From Bacteroidota bacterium (GTDB lineage: Bacteria; Chloroflexota; Anaerolineae; Aggregatilineales; Phototrophicaceae): a DNA stretch of 64,000 nt. Both the position numbers and the translations under genes were made by a program. Below, one piece after another: positions 37,156 through 46,249 of this stretch (the first letter of the stretch is position 1; each line of letters begins with the position of its first letter). Below the pieces are notes generated by a model, which searched no databases, was not told the origin of the DNA, and saw nothing but the letters and a program-made list of their open reading frames with translations. The DNA lies in the NCBI GenBank assembly GCA_027492915.1, contig JAPUDW010000219.1, forward strand, positions 1 through 64,000, written 5' to 3'.

Positions 37156-38448
37156 TTATTTGTATTTGTCGTAGATGTCCTGGCAGGCGGATTGAGTTTC
37201 CGCGACCGCGTCGTCAAGGCTCAGGCCATCCACTACGATGCGTTGTACCATACGCGGGGTCAGGAAGTTCGTCTGATATTCGGCAAAGGCCGCGTTCGTC
37301 ACATCGGGGAAGGCACCGGGGGTACCGTTCTGCGCCAGATCGAGCAAACCAGCGTGAACCGCGCTTTCGCTGAAAATAGGCGAGGCGACATGGCTTTCCA
37401 GCGCCGGGCCGTAAATGGCAGTGCTGTAGTATTCAGCCGTGAACTCGTCATCGGCGAGGTACTTAATCAGCTCGGCAGCCCATTCCTGCTTCTGGCTGGT
37501 CACGGGGATCGAACGCACTACTGTGTTAACCGGCGAAATACGCATGGCGGGGCCAGCAGGCAGCGCCGAATACAAAGTCGCATCGGCGAGTTCGGGGTCA
37601 TTTTCCACGAGGTAATTACGCACGCTGCCGGGGTTGGCAATGAAACCGGCCTGACCGGATTGGTAAGCGGTGTTGTCACCGGCACCGTCCCATGTGGTCG
37701 CGCCCGGTGGGAACAAGCCATCGGCATAGGCGGTGGTAATCCACGTTAGGAACGACCGTGTTTCTTCGCTGTCGATGGTGCAGTCGGTGCCTTCATCATT
37801 AGCGATGCGCCCGCCCCAAGATTGCAGCATGGTGGTGGTCAGATTGCCATCGCCTACGTTCGACAGGGCGAAGGACATCGAATAGACATTCGGCGGGTCA
37901 TTGATGGCGCGTGCCATGTCACCAAGTTCTTCCCATGTTTGTGGCGCGTCGGGGAAGCCTGCCGGTTCGAGCAGGTCGTTGCGGCGGAAGAGTACGTTAC
38001 CGTTGGTCGCATACGGAATACCAAACACATCGCCGCCGAAATCATCACTCGTCACGAGGCTGTCCGCCGAATTCAACCAACCGCCGTGCGCCTCGCCAAT
38101 TTCGGCATACAGGTCGTTCAGCGCAACCAGTTGATCTTGATTGCTCAGCAGCAGCATGAAGTCGCGTCCGAGGTCGAGCACATCGGGCATCGTACCGGCT
38201 TCAATCGCCGCTGATACCGTCTGTACTGTTTCGTTCTGGTTAATCATCACCACTTCAACGGCAACACCATTTTCCTCGCCCCACTGCTGAGCACGGGCGA
38301 CGAGTGCATTATTCGCCGACTCGGAGAAAATCAACCCGCCCCAGAACACGAGCGTGTTATCCTGCGCGAGTGCTGGCGTGAAGCCCATTACACCCGCCAA
38401 CATCACGATCAACAAAGGTAGAATCTTAAAAACACGAGACTTTTTCAT
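37156..38448 (-). CDS. Sugar ABC transporter substrate-binding protein
   Basis: 430 aa from the ATG at 38448, preceded by GGAG with 8-nt spacing. Signal peptide MKKSRVFKILPLLIVMLAGVMGFTPALAQ. A family 1 solute-binding fold: NTLVFWGGLIFSESANNALVARAQQWGEENGVAVEVV, MPDVLDLGRD, PQTWEELGDMARAIND and GPAMRISPVNTVVRSIPVTSQKQEWAAELIKYLADDEFTAEYY. First gene of the uronate-type operon, with a GntR-like operator 125 nt upstream. Confidence 0.92.
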   Translation of the reverse strand: MKKSRVFKILPLLIVMLAGVMGFTPALAQDNTLVFWGGLIFSESANNALVARAQQWGEENGVAVEVVMINQNETVQTVSAAIEAGTMPDVLDLGRDFMLLLSNQDQLVALNDLYAEIGEAHGGWLNSADSLVTSDDFGGDVFGIPYATNGNVLFRRNDLLEPAGFPDAPQTWEELGDMARAINDPPNVYSMSFALSNVGDGNLTTTMLQSWGGRIANDEGTDCTIDSEETRSFLTWITTAYADGLFPPGATTWDGAGDNTAYQSGQAGFIANPGSVRNYLVENDPELADATLYSALPAGPAMRISPVNTVVRSIPVTSQKQEWAAELIKYLADDEFTAEYYSTAIYGPALESHVASPIFSESAVHAGLLDLAQNGTPGAFPDVTNAAFAEYQTNFLTPRMVQRIVVDGLSLDDAVAETQSACQDIYDKYK

Positions 38449-38820
38449 TTTAACGACTCCATATAAATACTTTTTCGGACGACCGTAAACATTCTTTATT
38501 TTGGCTGCTGTGTTATCGCTGCAAATCACCTCCATTACCTAATCAAAAGGCTTACTCAGAACATTGAACTACATTGTATACAGATTGTATACAATTTACC
38601 AAATTTGCGACCAATTCTATGAACATTAAATGCAATTCGTTTAGAATCCACAAACTTATTCTACCGAATTCTAACCTTTCACTAACCTTCTTAACATTAC
38701 AACTCTCTCAATATGGTTTGTGCTAACACAAGAAAAAAGCTACCAAATGGTCATACTAAACCCATTTGCCTATGCTATGCTGCTTACATGAAGTTATTTG
38801 AAGAGTCAGGAGAATATGTC
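38449..38820. other. Divergent control region
   Basis: An AT-rich region between the ABC operon (minus) and the phosphotransferase (plus). It holds the TTGTATACA double site at 38573-38596. An in-frame extension of the plus gene to 38713 lacks a ribosome site. Confidence 0.5.
38573..38596. promoter_or_regulatory. Double TTGTATACA site (GntR-family-like operator)
   Basis: TTGTATACA (38574-38582) and TTGTATACAA (38585-38594), each palindromic and 11 nt apart, that is, one helical turn. Sites of this look are used by GntR/FadR-family regulators of uronate genes such as UxuR/ExuR. No such regulator is in the window. Confidence 0.65.
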
Positions 38821-39861
38821 ATGACCGAAGTCGCCCGCGGCCCCGCCTCTCGTGCAGCGCTTTCACCTGCCCTTCTTGACGCGCTGCACAAGCACTATGG
38901 AATGGCGTTGGATGCCAGTACAAGGGACATCGGTGGTTCGTCTAATCTCAATCTGTTCGTTCTGGATGGTGATAGCCGTTACGTGGTTCGTGTCTATCGC
39001 CCGTGGGTAACGACCGCGCGGCTTGCTGATATTCAGTACGTACGTCGGGTATTAGCGGAAGGCGGTGTACCCTGTGTGCAGCCTGTGCCTACACGTACTG
39101 GCAGCTCGTGGATAACCATCGACGACCGCTTAGTGGAAGTCGAGCCATTTATAGCGCATGATGCGAAAATGGACTCGTGGGGAAGTTTGGAAGTTGGTCT
39201 ACCTACATTAGGACGCATCCATTCCCTACTGAAAGACGTTGCCCTGAGCGCTGATGGGCATACCCCCCCTGCCCACAATAATATTCAGCCGCAGGATGTG
39301 CTTGGAGGCACCTCTCGCGGAACGGCACGTATTCGCCAATGGGATGCATCACAAGTCGAGTTACAAGTCGCCGATGATGCCGATGAACTCGCGCATAAGG
39401 TCGATCACGCGCAGCAAACGCTCGCGCCCCTACAGCAGCAGTTGGTTCATGGTGATTATTGGGACAACAACGTATTCTTTCGCGAGGGGCAGATCGTACA
39501 CATCGCCGATCTGGACTTCATGGGCGGACGTGCCCGTATCGACGATCTCGCGCTGACAATCTACTATACCAACTCGACCTTCGCCGACAATCAAATCTCA
39601 GATGAGCGCATCAGTAAACTGCTCATGCTCGTCAACACCTACAATTCCGGCCTGAGTGAGCCACTGACCGCTGCTGAACGCACCGCGCTACCGGTCGCGC
39701 TCGCCCGTGCCCCGCTGGCGTTTATCGCCATGATCGCCGTTATCGACTCGGAAGCCGGTGCGCGTGAAATGGCTTCCGAAATGAGTGCCGATATTGAGTG
39801 GGCGCTGTCGATCATGGCGAACCTTGACCGTTGGCAGACGATTTTTACAGATCCCTATTAA
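38821..39861 (+). CDS. APH/homoserine-kinase-like phosphotransferase
   Basis: 346 aa from the ATG at 38821, with AGGAG 8 nt upstream (ATGs at 38713 and 38788 lack one). Aminoglycoside-phosphotransferase fold: SSNLNLFVLDGDSRYVVRVYRP (nucleotide loop and Lys-equivalent Arg), the catalytic loop VHGDYWDNNVFF (H-x-D-x4-N) and the metal motif IADLDFMG. Substrate unknown; homoserine kinase type II and fructosamine-kinase relatives share this pattern. Confidence 0.85.
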   Translation: MTEVARGPASRAALSPALLDALHKHYGMALDASTRDIGGSSNLNLFVLDGDSRYVVRVYRPWVTTARLADIQYVRRVLAEGGVPCVQPVPTRTGSSWITIDDRLVEVEPFIAHDAKMDSWGSLEVGLPTLGRIHSLLKDVALSADGHTPPAHNNIQPQDVLGGTSRGTARIRQWDASQVELQVADDADELAHKVDHAQQTLAPLQQQLVHGDYWDNNVFFREGQIVHIADLDFMGGRARIDDLALTIYYTNSTFADNQISDERISKLLMLVNTYNSGLSEPLTAAERTALPVALARAPLAFIAMIAVIDSEAGAREMASEMSADIEWALSIMANLDRWQTIFTDPY

Positions 39862-40000
39862 CATGACTTTACTGCCAATAGCGATTGCAGGTTTTCAACG
39901 CGCAGCACCTTAACAACTGTACTCAAGTTTGCCAATACTGCCATTTGTGCCATCGCTCCTTCAAACCCATATTCCTTAATTCAACTAAATGCAAAATGGA

Positions 40001-40258
40001 TTAGCCGAGATCCCAAACAGCAATTTCTAACTTGTCCTGAACCTTACCAATGGAACCGGGGTGACGTGATATGAAATCAGGCATCAGCCGCTTAATTGCT
40101 GGCTGCCAATCTGCGCCGTACTCCGCAACCGATTTCAGCCAACTGGCGAAGTTCAACCAGCCCGATTGAATACTGCCCGTTGGTTTATCCGGTGCAGAAC
40201 CGCTGTGGACAAAGGTCACCGCTACCTTCCAACGATTGATTATTTCTGTATGATTCAT
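40001..40258 (-). CDS. Small hypothetical protein
   Basis: 85 aa preceded by GAGGG at 8-nt spacing, which supports it as real. Aromatic-rich and soluble (INRWKVAVTFVHSG, GWLNFASWLKSVAEYGADWQPAIKRLMP). No family recognised. Isolated between two plus-strand genes. Confidence 0.5.
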   Translation of the reverse strand: MNHTEIINRWKVAVTFVHSGSAPDKPTGSIQSGWLNFASWLKSVAEYGADWQPAIKRLMPDFISRHPGSIGKVQDKLEIAVWDLG

Positions 40259-40463
40259 GAGTTACCCTCATGTATAGTTCATCCAAAAGGCGTCCAATAC
40301 GTGCAGCAGTCGTTGGTCAACCGTTGTTGACAGCAACCCAACAGCACAACATAATAAGAAACTGGAACTTTAGTACCATCAAAATCGTCTGTAGTATGAT
40401 AAGGACAAGGTTCTCCATTTATTCTCCTATCTAAAAACAAAAACGGGAAGTATTCGCACCGTT

Positions 40464-41618
40464 ATGAGCAATCGACAAATCCAACCGGTTCGCAACCGTG
40501 ACGTTCAAATTATCCGGCAGGCTCGCCCTCGCAGTCTTTGGGGACAAGTCTGGAACATCGCACTCCAACCAAACACCTTCTTCCTCGCGCTGCCCCAAGC
40601 GCCCACCAATTCGCGCCAATGGTTCTGGGTCGCGGTACTGATTCTGGCGCTAAACGGCTTCAGTGCTGTACGGCAAGACGCCATCAGCAGCGGAGGGGGT
40701 GGATCAAGCGATCCGTCAATTTCGCAAGGGGTCGATTTTTCGGGTGGCGGGGGAGTCATGATCCCCGGTGGGTCAATTTCAGCACAGCCGGGAGGGTTTC
40801 CCGGTGGGCTACCGTCGGACTTTGGTACGCCGCCGGATAACGGTTCTTCCGGCTACGGCTCGGATGTATCATCAACATGGGTAACAGCACTGATTAGTGG
40901 AACCACCAGTTTACTCGGCTGGTTCGTGCTGGCGCTCATCTTATGCGAAGTGCCGCTATTTAATGGGGTACGACCTAATTACGGGCAAAACCTGCAAATC
41001 GCGATATGGACGACCGTTCCTATCGGTATCATGGCAGGTTTGCAAGTCATCTACATTGCCGCGACGGGTGCGGTAGGTGAACCGGGTGTATCCGGTTTAC
41101 TGCCGCTGTGGAAAGGCTATAACGAACTATCGCCCCTGCTCCGCAGCATTTTGCTCTCATTCACGTCACGACTAACCGTTTTCTGGATCTGGTCGCTGAT
41201 CCTGATTTTCATCGGTGCACGGCAAGCGCTGAACGGTAAAGTCTGGGCGGTGCTGCTGGTAGTGGTGATCTGGGTATCGGTCGTGGTCATGGTTCCGGTC
41301 ATCACCGGTAATATCGCAGCACCAGAAGTGGCGGTTGAACCGCTGCCTGAGCCAATCGTGTTACCAGATGCTGACTTAAGCACGTCTGAGGGTGGACAGC
41401 AGGAAATACCAACCGATGATCTGGCAGGCACGGATAATGTTGAAGCAACACCTGAACCCGACATCACCAATCCGATCTTTGCGACACCTGTCGAGCCGCC
41501 CGCGATTGTCACCGTCGAGAGCAGTGACGCGCTAGCGGGGCAAGGCAGCCAAATTGAGCCGACAGTCGAACCATCTACAAATCATACGAAACCCGAACTT
41601 GCAACACCGACACCCTAA
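40464..41618 (+). CDS. Yip1-like membrane protein with low-complexity segments
   Basis: 384 aa. A cytoplasmic N-terminus, then a first helix (FWVAVLILALNGFSAV, about 52-68) and a Gly/Ser/Pro-rich insert (70-130, containing PSDFGTPPDNG). Four more helices (about 136-280) show the Yip1-like order. The acidic Thr/Pro-rich tail (300-384) ends ELATPTP. First gene of a four-gene set with an ABC ATPase, a CARDB protein and an FtsX-like permease. The DFGTPP phrase recurs in the CARDB protein's tail. Confidence 0.75.
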   Translation: MSNRQIQPVRNRDVQIIRQARPRSLWGQVWNIALQPNTFFLALPQAPTNSRQWFWVAVLILALNGFSAVRQDAISSGGGGSSDPSISQGVDFSGGGGVMIPGGSISAQPGGFPGGLPSDFGTPPDNGSSGYGSDVSSTWVTALISGTTSLLGWFVLALILCEVPLFNGVRPNYGQNLQIAIWTTVPIGIMAGLQVIYIAATGAVGEPGVSGLLPLWKGYNELSPLLRSILLSFTSRLTVFWIWSLILIFIGARQALNGKVWAVLLVVVIWVSVVVMVPVITGNIAAPEVAVEPLPEPIVLPDADLSTSEGGQQEIPTDDLAGTDNVEATPEPDITNPIFATPVEPPAIVTVESSDALAGQGSQIEPTVEPSTNHTKPELATPTP

Positions 41619-41657
41619 AGTCGGACGACATGTCAACGATTAAACGGGTAGAACGCA

Positions 41658-42485
41658 ATGGCTATTACAACAGACACTTCAACCGATAAACTCGCCCCAC
41701 CCGCACCGATGGTGGAAGTGCGTGGTTTGCGAAAAGATTTCCAATTAGGCGACCAGTGGGTACATGCCCTCAAGGGTGTTGACCTTGATATTCCGGCAGG
41801 ACAATTCATCGCCATTATGGGGCCAAGCGGTTCCGGCAAAAGTACGCTGCTGTATATGCTGGGCGGCCTTGACCGTCCCTCGGAAGGTGAAATCGCGGTC
41901 GCAGGGAATGCGCTGGACTTGATGAATGGTGAAGAGTTAGCAACCTTCCGCCGCGAAACCATCGGCTTTATCTTTCAAGCGTTTCATCTTGTGCCAACAC
42001 TGACCGCGCTCGAAAATGTTGCGCTGCCGGGGGTGTTCGCGGGGACAGAACGCGAAAGCCGCGAAAGCCGCGCCCTACGTATTTTAACCGCGCTCGGCAT
42101 GGAAGAGCGTATTGACCACCGCCCAAACCAGCTATCCGGTGGGCAGCAGCAGCGGGTCGCGATTGCCCGCGCCTTGTTCAATAACCCGCCGATCATTATG
42201 GCGGATGAACCCACAGGTGCGCTCGATAGTAAGACAGGACAGACGGTTATGCGAATGCTGCGCATCTTGTGCCGGCAGCAGGGTAAAACGATTATCGTCG
42301 TCACCCATGACCCCACCGTTGCCAGCTATGCCGACCGTATGATCAGCCTGAAGGACGGTGACATCATCGAGGACAAGCTGATGCAACCAATGCGCAAAAA
42401 CAAACCTATACCGCCTTTCACCGGTTGGCGATTAGCGGAAAAAGCTATGGTCGAGGAAGTTGAAGAATCTGAATATTTCTTATAA
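41658..42485 (+). CDS. LolD/MacB-type ABC transporter ATPase
   Basis: 275 aa. Walker A GPSGSGKST at about 54-62, Q-loop FIFQAFHLVPTLTALENVALPG, signature LSGGQQQRVAIARALFNNP, Walker B IIMADEPTGALDSKTG and H-loop VVTHDPTVA. This subfamily works with FtsX-type permeases as a mechanotransmitter. The partner permease is at 44552, separated from it by the CARDB protein gene, which is an uncommon order. Confidence 0.94.
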   Translation: MAITTDTSTDKLAPPAPMVEVRGLRKDFQLGDQWVHALKGVDLDIPAGQFIAIMGPSGSGKSTLLYMLGGLDRPSEGEIAVAGNALDLMNGEELATFRRETIGFIFQAFHLVPTLTALENVALPGVFAGTERESRESRALRILTALGMEERIDHRPNQLSGGQQQRVAIARALFNNPPIIMADEPTGALDSKTGQTVMRMLRILCRQQGKTIIVVTHDPTVASYADRMISLKDGDIIEDKLMQPMRKNKPIPPFTGWRLAEKAMVEEVEESEYFL

Positions 42486-42498
42486 CTAAGCTAATACT

Positions 42499-44532
42499 TT
42501 GTCACTCTTGTACGCACGGCTCTCCGCGCTTATCACGCTGCTTGGTCTATTCATGCTGGTTTCATGGGTGGCTGCCCAAGACCCGCCTACCCAAACGGCT
42601 GTACCGCCGATTACCGTTACGGCAGTTTCGCCCAGCCAGATTAACATCGGGCAAAGCGGCATTCTCGTGGTAGCAGGTGCGAATTTCCGCGATACCACTA
42701 AAATTGCCCTGTTAGGGGTAGGTGATTTACCTGTCACCCTCGTTAATCCGTCAGAAATCCGTGGTGCTATTCCCGGTGACCTGACAGCAGGCCAATACAT
42801 TGTTTCAGTAACCGATTCTCAAGGGGGTGGAAGTTCGTCTTTTACATTGACGGTAGTAGTTCCGCCAACTGCGATTCCGCCGACCGCAGTACCGCTGCCA
42901 ACCGATATTCCACCGATTCCGTCCGCCATACCGGTACCGACTGATATTCCGGGTGTGCCGGCGCTGCTGGTACGCAGTTTTGCAGCTAATCCAGCCACTA
43001 TCAAACCGGGTGATACCACGACATTTACCTTCGATGTTGTTAATCAAGGCAACCGTACGGCTCAAGGGGTGTCGGTAGCAGTTGACCCCGGTGGTAAGTT
43101 TGTTCCGGCCAACGGGCAAGCTAACGTGCTTCTGCCCGATCTAGCAGTCGGGGCAGCCTTCAGCGTGCGATTGGCTGTGGTCGCGGCAAAAGACACACCT
43201 GATGGCCCGCAAACGGTTGGCTTGACGATCAGTTTTCGTGATTTCACGGGACAAAGTTATACCAGCAAAGGGTCACTGACCGTCAATGTGACAGCGGTAG
43301 CCCAATCATCGCAGATTACCTTAGCCCGTTATCAATTTGATCCCAGCCCGGTTATCCCCGGCGAACCGGTAACGGTCACCATTTTGCTAACGAATACCGG
43401 TAATGAAACGGCCTCGCAAGTGCTTGTTTCGATCCCGACAGATGGCATCCTGCTGGCAGGGCCAGAAGGCAACAGCTTCCCTGTGGGGGATATTGAGGCG
43501 GGTCAAAGCGCAAGTATCGATATGCCTTTGATCGTCAGCAGCACCGCTAAAGCAGGGCCACAATCACAAGCGGTTTCCATTAGTTACATCCAAAAAGGCG
43601 AAACCCAGAACGTTCCGAATGCCAGTATGACACTCAACGTCGCACGGGTGGATGCCCCTGCCCCTGTCATGATTGTGGACTCGTTCGAAACAGGTTTTGA
43701 TGTGTTGAAACCCGGTCAGGAATTTACCCTGACGTTGAACCTGCGCAACATCGGTAACGATCAGGCGAAGGGCTTGATTGTGACGTTCGGTGGTGTTGAG
43801 TCCAGCGGGGGCGGGATTGACCCCACGCCCGGCGCAGACGCTTCGACCACAACTAATCCCAGCAGCACCTTCGCACCGATTGGCTCGGTCGGTACGCAAA
43901 ATGTTGGTGACGTGCCAGCCGATAAAACGAAAATCGTTACGCTGACTCAGTCATTCATTGTGAGTGGGTCTGTTGACAGCGGCATTTATCCGCTGCCCAT
44001 TACCCTACGCTACCAACGTTCGGACGGATCATTCTCTCAAGATAATCTTCGTGCCAGCCTACCCGTGATCGTCCCGCCGCAAATCCGCGTGCAAGAGGCG
44101 AACCCAATGCCAGAACAGGTGAATGCCGGTGATTCACTCTCGCTTTCATTAGAGATTGCAAACCGTGGGCGCAAAGCCGTGAACTTCACCAACGCAGTCA
44201 TCACAACTGAGAACGCGGAAGTGATCAGCGGCGAACAAACGTATCTGGGGCCGGTGCGCAACGATGACCAAACGACACTTGAGGCTAGCTTCATCGCCTT
44301 GAATGAGGGGCCGGTTGTGATTACCGTCACGTTGAATTACACCGACGACCTGAACCGACCGCAAACGATTGTCCAAACATACAATTTGGAAGCGCTGCCA
44401 CCCCCACCGCCGATTGACTTTGGCACCCCACCACCGGACTTTGGTGGTAACGGTGGTCAGGAAGAACAACCGATTAGCAGCCGTGACCTACTCGGACGGG
44501 TGCTGCTGGGACTGTTAGGGTTAGGAAGTTAG
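42499..44532 (+). CDS. Exported CARDB-repeat protein with IPT/TIG-like domain
   Basis: 677 aa from a TTG start 13 nt after the ATPase. A signal peptide ends LVSWVAAQ. Residues 30-110 look like an IPT/TIG domain (TVTAVSPSQINIGQSGILVVAGANF). A Pro/Thr linker follows, then about four CARDB-like domains, each opening 'F/YxANPATIKPGDTTTFTFDVVNQGN' style (about 165, 275, 395 and 525) with a conserved NxGN turn. The tail is Pro/Gly-rich (PPPPPIDFGTPPPDFGG) and ends in a short hydrophobic stretch. Probably an outside binding partner of the adjacent MacB-like transporter. Confidence 0.82.
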   Translation: MSLLYARLSALITLLGLFMLVSWVAAQDPPTQTAVPPITVTAVSPSQINIGQSGILVVAGANFRDTTKIALLGVGDLPVTLVNPSEIRGAIPGDLTAGQYIVSVTDSQGGGSSSFTLTVVVPPTAIPPTAVPLPTDIPPIPSAIPVPTDIPGVPALLVRSFAANPATIKPGDTTTFTFDVVNQGNRTAQGVSVAVDPGGKFVPANGQANVLLPDLAVGAAFSVRLAVVAAKDTPDGPQTVGLTISFRDFTGQSYTSKGSLTVNVTAVAQSSQITLARYQFDPSPVIPGEPVTVTILLTNTGNETASQVLVSIPTDGILLAGPEGNSFPVGDIEAGQSASIDMPLIVSSTAKAGPQSQAVSISYIQKGETQNVPNASMTLNVARVDAPAPVMIVDSFETGFDVLKPGQEFTLTLNLRNIGNDQAKGLIVTFGGVESSGGGIDPTPGADASTTTNPSSTFAPIGSVGTQNVGDVPADKTKIVTLTQSFIVSGSVDSGIYPLPITLRYQRSDGSFSQDNLRASLPVIVPPQIRVQEANPMPEQVNAGDSLSLSLEIANRGRKAVNFTNAVITTENAEVISGEQTYLGPVRNDDQTTLEASFIALNEGPVVITVTLNYTDDLNRPQTIVQTYNLEALPPPPPIDFGTPPPDFGGNGGQEEQPISSRDLLGRVLLGLLGLGS

Positions 44533-44551
44533 ACGTTGTTAGGATGTCATC

Positions 44552-45868
44552 ATGCTGTATGAACTGCTGCTGTTAGCGCTTAGCAACCTCAATCGGGCAC
44601 GCGCTCGACTTGCTATGACGGCAGGTGGCGTGCTGGTGGGTACAACAGCGGTGATTTTGCTGATCGCGCTGACGGCAGGGTTACAACAGGCGGCGGAAGC
44701 CAGCATCGGCAATAATTCGCAACTGCTCGAACTTGATGTGATGCCAAATTGGAACTTCCGCCCGAGGGGTGACCAAAGTGAAACACCCGAAACCATCAAG
44801 CAGCTTACGATTGAGGAAGTCAACAAGTTCTGGCGGATACCGGGCGTGGCCGCTGTTATCCCGCTTACCAACCTGCAAAGCGGTGAAATCAACGCCGGTA
44901 AATATACAGGGTACGCCAATGTACAGGGTATCGACCCACAGCTATTACCGTACATCGGTTTAAGCGTTCAGCAAGGTACTTACGAATTGGCGACAGGTCA
45001 GGTGCTGTTAGGGCCGCATGTCGGCGATTATTTCTATGATCCCAATGGCACAGGCGACCAGCAAAATATGCAGATTGACCTGTTCACCACACCGTTTAAG
45101 ATGCGGCTGTACCAATATACGGCACAAACACCAACCCAACGGAGTATTGCGCCCAAACCGATGGGGGTACTCACTGAAAATGACCGTTTCGGCTACTCGA
45201 TGTTGATGCCTATTCAGGATGTACTCAATTACAACCAGTGGATTACGGGTCAAGAAATTGACCTCAAAACCTTTGCATACGATCAAGTTATTGTCCGCGC
45301 AAGCAGCCGTGAAACCGTGCCTACGATCTCGGATGCTATACGCGAGTTAGGCTTCCAATCGGGTGGCATGGGCGAATATATTAACCAGCTCAACTCATTC
45401 TTTGGGGCAATGCGGCTTATTCTGGGCGGTGTCGGTGGTATCGCGTTGTTGGTGGCAGCATTCGGCGTTGCCAACACCATGACGATGGCGATCCTTGAAC
45501 GCACCCGCGAAATCGGCTTGATGAAAGCGATTGGAGCGACCGACCGTGATGTGCTGACGATCTTCTTAGCGGAAGCGAGTCTGGTCGGGTTGACGGGAGG
45601 GGTCACAGGGGTGGCGCTGTCATTCTTCCTACAAAACCTGATTAACACCGCGCTGGCAAGTGCAGGCTCTCCCGACCCCAGCCAACCGAGCATCACCAAC
45701 TTCCTGCCGTTCGATACGTCAAAGATCGGGGGGCAGTTGTTTGTCATCAAACCGGAACTGGCGGTTTTCGCGCTGCTATTGGCGACCGCAGTTGGATTAG
45801 GCGCTGGACTGTACCCTGCATTACGAGCAGCACGTATGCCTCCGGTAATTGCGTTGAAGTCCGATTGA
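44552..45868 (+). CDS. FtsX/MacB-type ABC permease
   Basis: 438 aa. Helix 1 (residues 22-47) is followed by a MacB-like extracytoplasmic domain (about 50-290: LTIEEVNKFWRIPGVAAVIPLTNLQ, GQVLLGPHVGDYF) and three C-terminal helices with the FtsX motif GVANTMTMAILERTREIGLMKAIGATDRDVLTIFLAEASLVGLTGG. It ends YPALRAARMPPVIALKSD. Pairs with the ATPase at 41658 in a mechanotransmission-type complex. Confidence 0.93.
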   Translation: MLYELLLLALSNLNRARARLAMTAGGVLVGTTAVILLIALTAGLQQAAEASIGNNSQLLELDVMPNWNFRPRGDQSETPETIKQLTIEEVNKFWRIPGVAAVIPLTNLQSGEINAGKYTGYANVQGIDPQLLPYIGLSVQQGTYELATGQVLLGPHVGDYFYDPNGTGDQQNMQIDLFTTPFKMRLYQYTAQTPTQRSIAPKPMGVLTENDRFGYSMLMPIQDVLNYNQWITGQEIDLKTFAYDQVIVRASSRETVPTISDAIRELGFQSGGMGEYINQLNSFFGAMRLILGGVGGIALLVAAFGVANTMTMAILERTREIGLMKAIGATDRDVLTIFLAEASLVGLTGGVTGVALSFFLQNLINTALASAGSPDPSQPSITNFLPFDTSKIGGQLFVIKPELAVFALLLATAVGLGAGLYPALRAARMPPVIALKSD

Positions 45869-45907
45869 TCTGTACGCTTTACCGACAAATTTTGTGCAAG
45901 CTGCACA

Positions 45908-45936
45908 TTGCAATCTCTGTGGCGCTGGGATAAATT
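45908..45936 (+). promoter_or_regulatory. Predicted promoter of the lysine operon leader
   Basis: TTGCAA (45908-45913), a 17-nt spacer and TAAATT (45931-45936). Transcription would start near 45943, about 20 nt before the first leader peptide. Confidence 0.55.
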
Positions 45937-45965
45937 AGTCGCCGTTCTGTGAAAAAGGAATCATA

Positions 45966-46016
45966 ATGTACAGTCTATCGCTCTCCAAGAAGTCCAAGAA
46001 GCGCAGCCCGACCTAA
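45966..46016 (+). CDS. Lys/Arg-rich leader peptide 1
   Basis: A 16-residue peptide, MYSLSLSKKSKKRSPT, with an AAGGAA ribosome site 5 nt upstream. Four Lys codons (all AAG) and an Arg sit in one cluster at codons 8-13. It is followed by a terminator and a competing antiterminator, the pattern of translation-coupled attenuation. A ribosome stalled on the Lys codons leaves 46017-46023 free to pair with the terminator's left arm. A ribosome finishing the peptide covers it. Lysine leader-peptide attenuation is known for the AAA lysine cluster of Thermus thermophilus. Confidence 0.75.
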   Translation: MYSLSLSKKSKKRSPT

Positions 46017-46070
46017 GTCCGGGATTTTTGGTTTCGAGAGCATCAACAACGCAAACGAACCCGCCCGGAC
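46017..46070 (+). promoter_or_regulatory. Antiterminator helix of attenuator 1
   Basis: GTCCGGG (46017-46023), directly after the leader stop, pairs perfectly with CCCGGAC (46064-46070). A nested helix GGTT-CG (46030-46036) with CGAACC (46056-46061) adds six pairs. Both consume the terminator's left arm, so the two folds exclude each other. Confidence 0.65.
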
Positions 46071-46084
46071 AGGCGGGTTTTTTA
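46058..46084 (+). terminator. Attenuator 1 terminator
   Basis: AACCCGCC (46058-46065) pairs with GGCGGGTT (46072-46079) around a 6-nt loop, then a run of Ts. It lies 42 nt after the leader stop codon and before any structural gene. Confidence 0.9.
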
Positions 46085-46121
46085 TTGCCGATTTAACCAC
46101 CGAGATTTGAGAGACACGCAA

Positions 46122-46184
46122 ATGAAAACATTCGAGAGCAAGCAGAAGAAGCAGGATAAGAAGCCCAACCGAAGGTCTGGATAG
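46122..46184 (+). CDS. Lys/Arg-rich leader peptide 2
   Basis: A 20-residue peptide starting MKTFESKQKKQDKK and ending PNRRSG: six Lys codons and two adjacent Arg codons. The ribosome site is weak (GAGAGA). Stalling with the A site at 46158-46163 would leave TCTGGA (46176-46181) free, while a ribosome at the stop would cover it. Together with the downstream hairpins this repeats the layout of leader 1 with a different sequence. Confidence 0.7.
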   Translation: MKTFESKQKKQDKKPNRRSG

Positions 46185-46226
46185 CTGCGCTGCGCCACGA
46201 ACGATGTGAGCGAGCCGCCGTCCAGA
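46176..46226 (+). promoter_or_regulatory. Antiterminator helix of attenuator 2
   Basis: TCTGGA (46176-46181, the last sense codons of leader 2) pairs with TCCAGA (46221-46226). A nested GCT-CG (46184-46189) pairs with CGAGC (46211-46215). Both partners lie in or next to the terminator's left arm. Confidence 0.55.
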
Positions 46227-46249
46227 GACGTTCTGGGCGGCGGTTTTTT
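46214..46249 (+). terminator. Attenuator 2 terminator
   Basis: CCGCCGTCCAGA (46215-46226) pairs with TCTGGGCGGCGG (46232-46243), 12 pairs with one G-T, a 5-nt loop and a six-T run. Confidence 0.92.
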
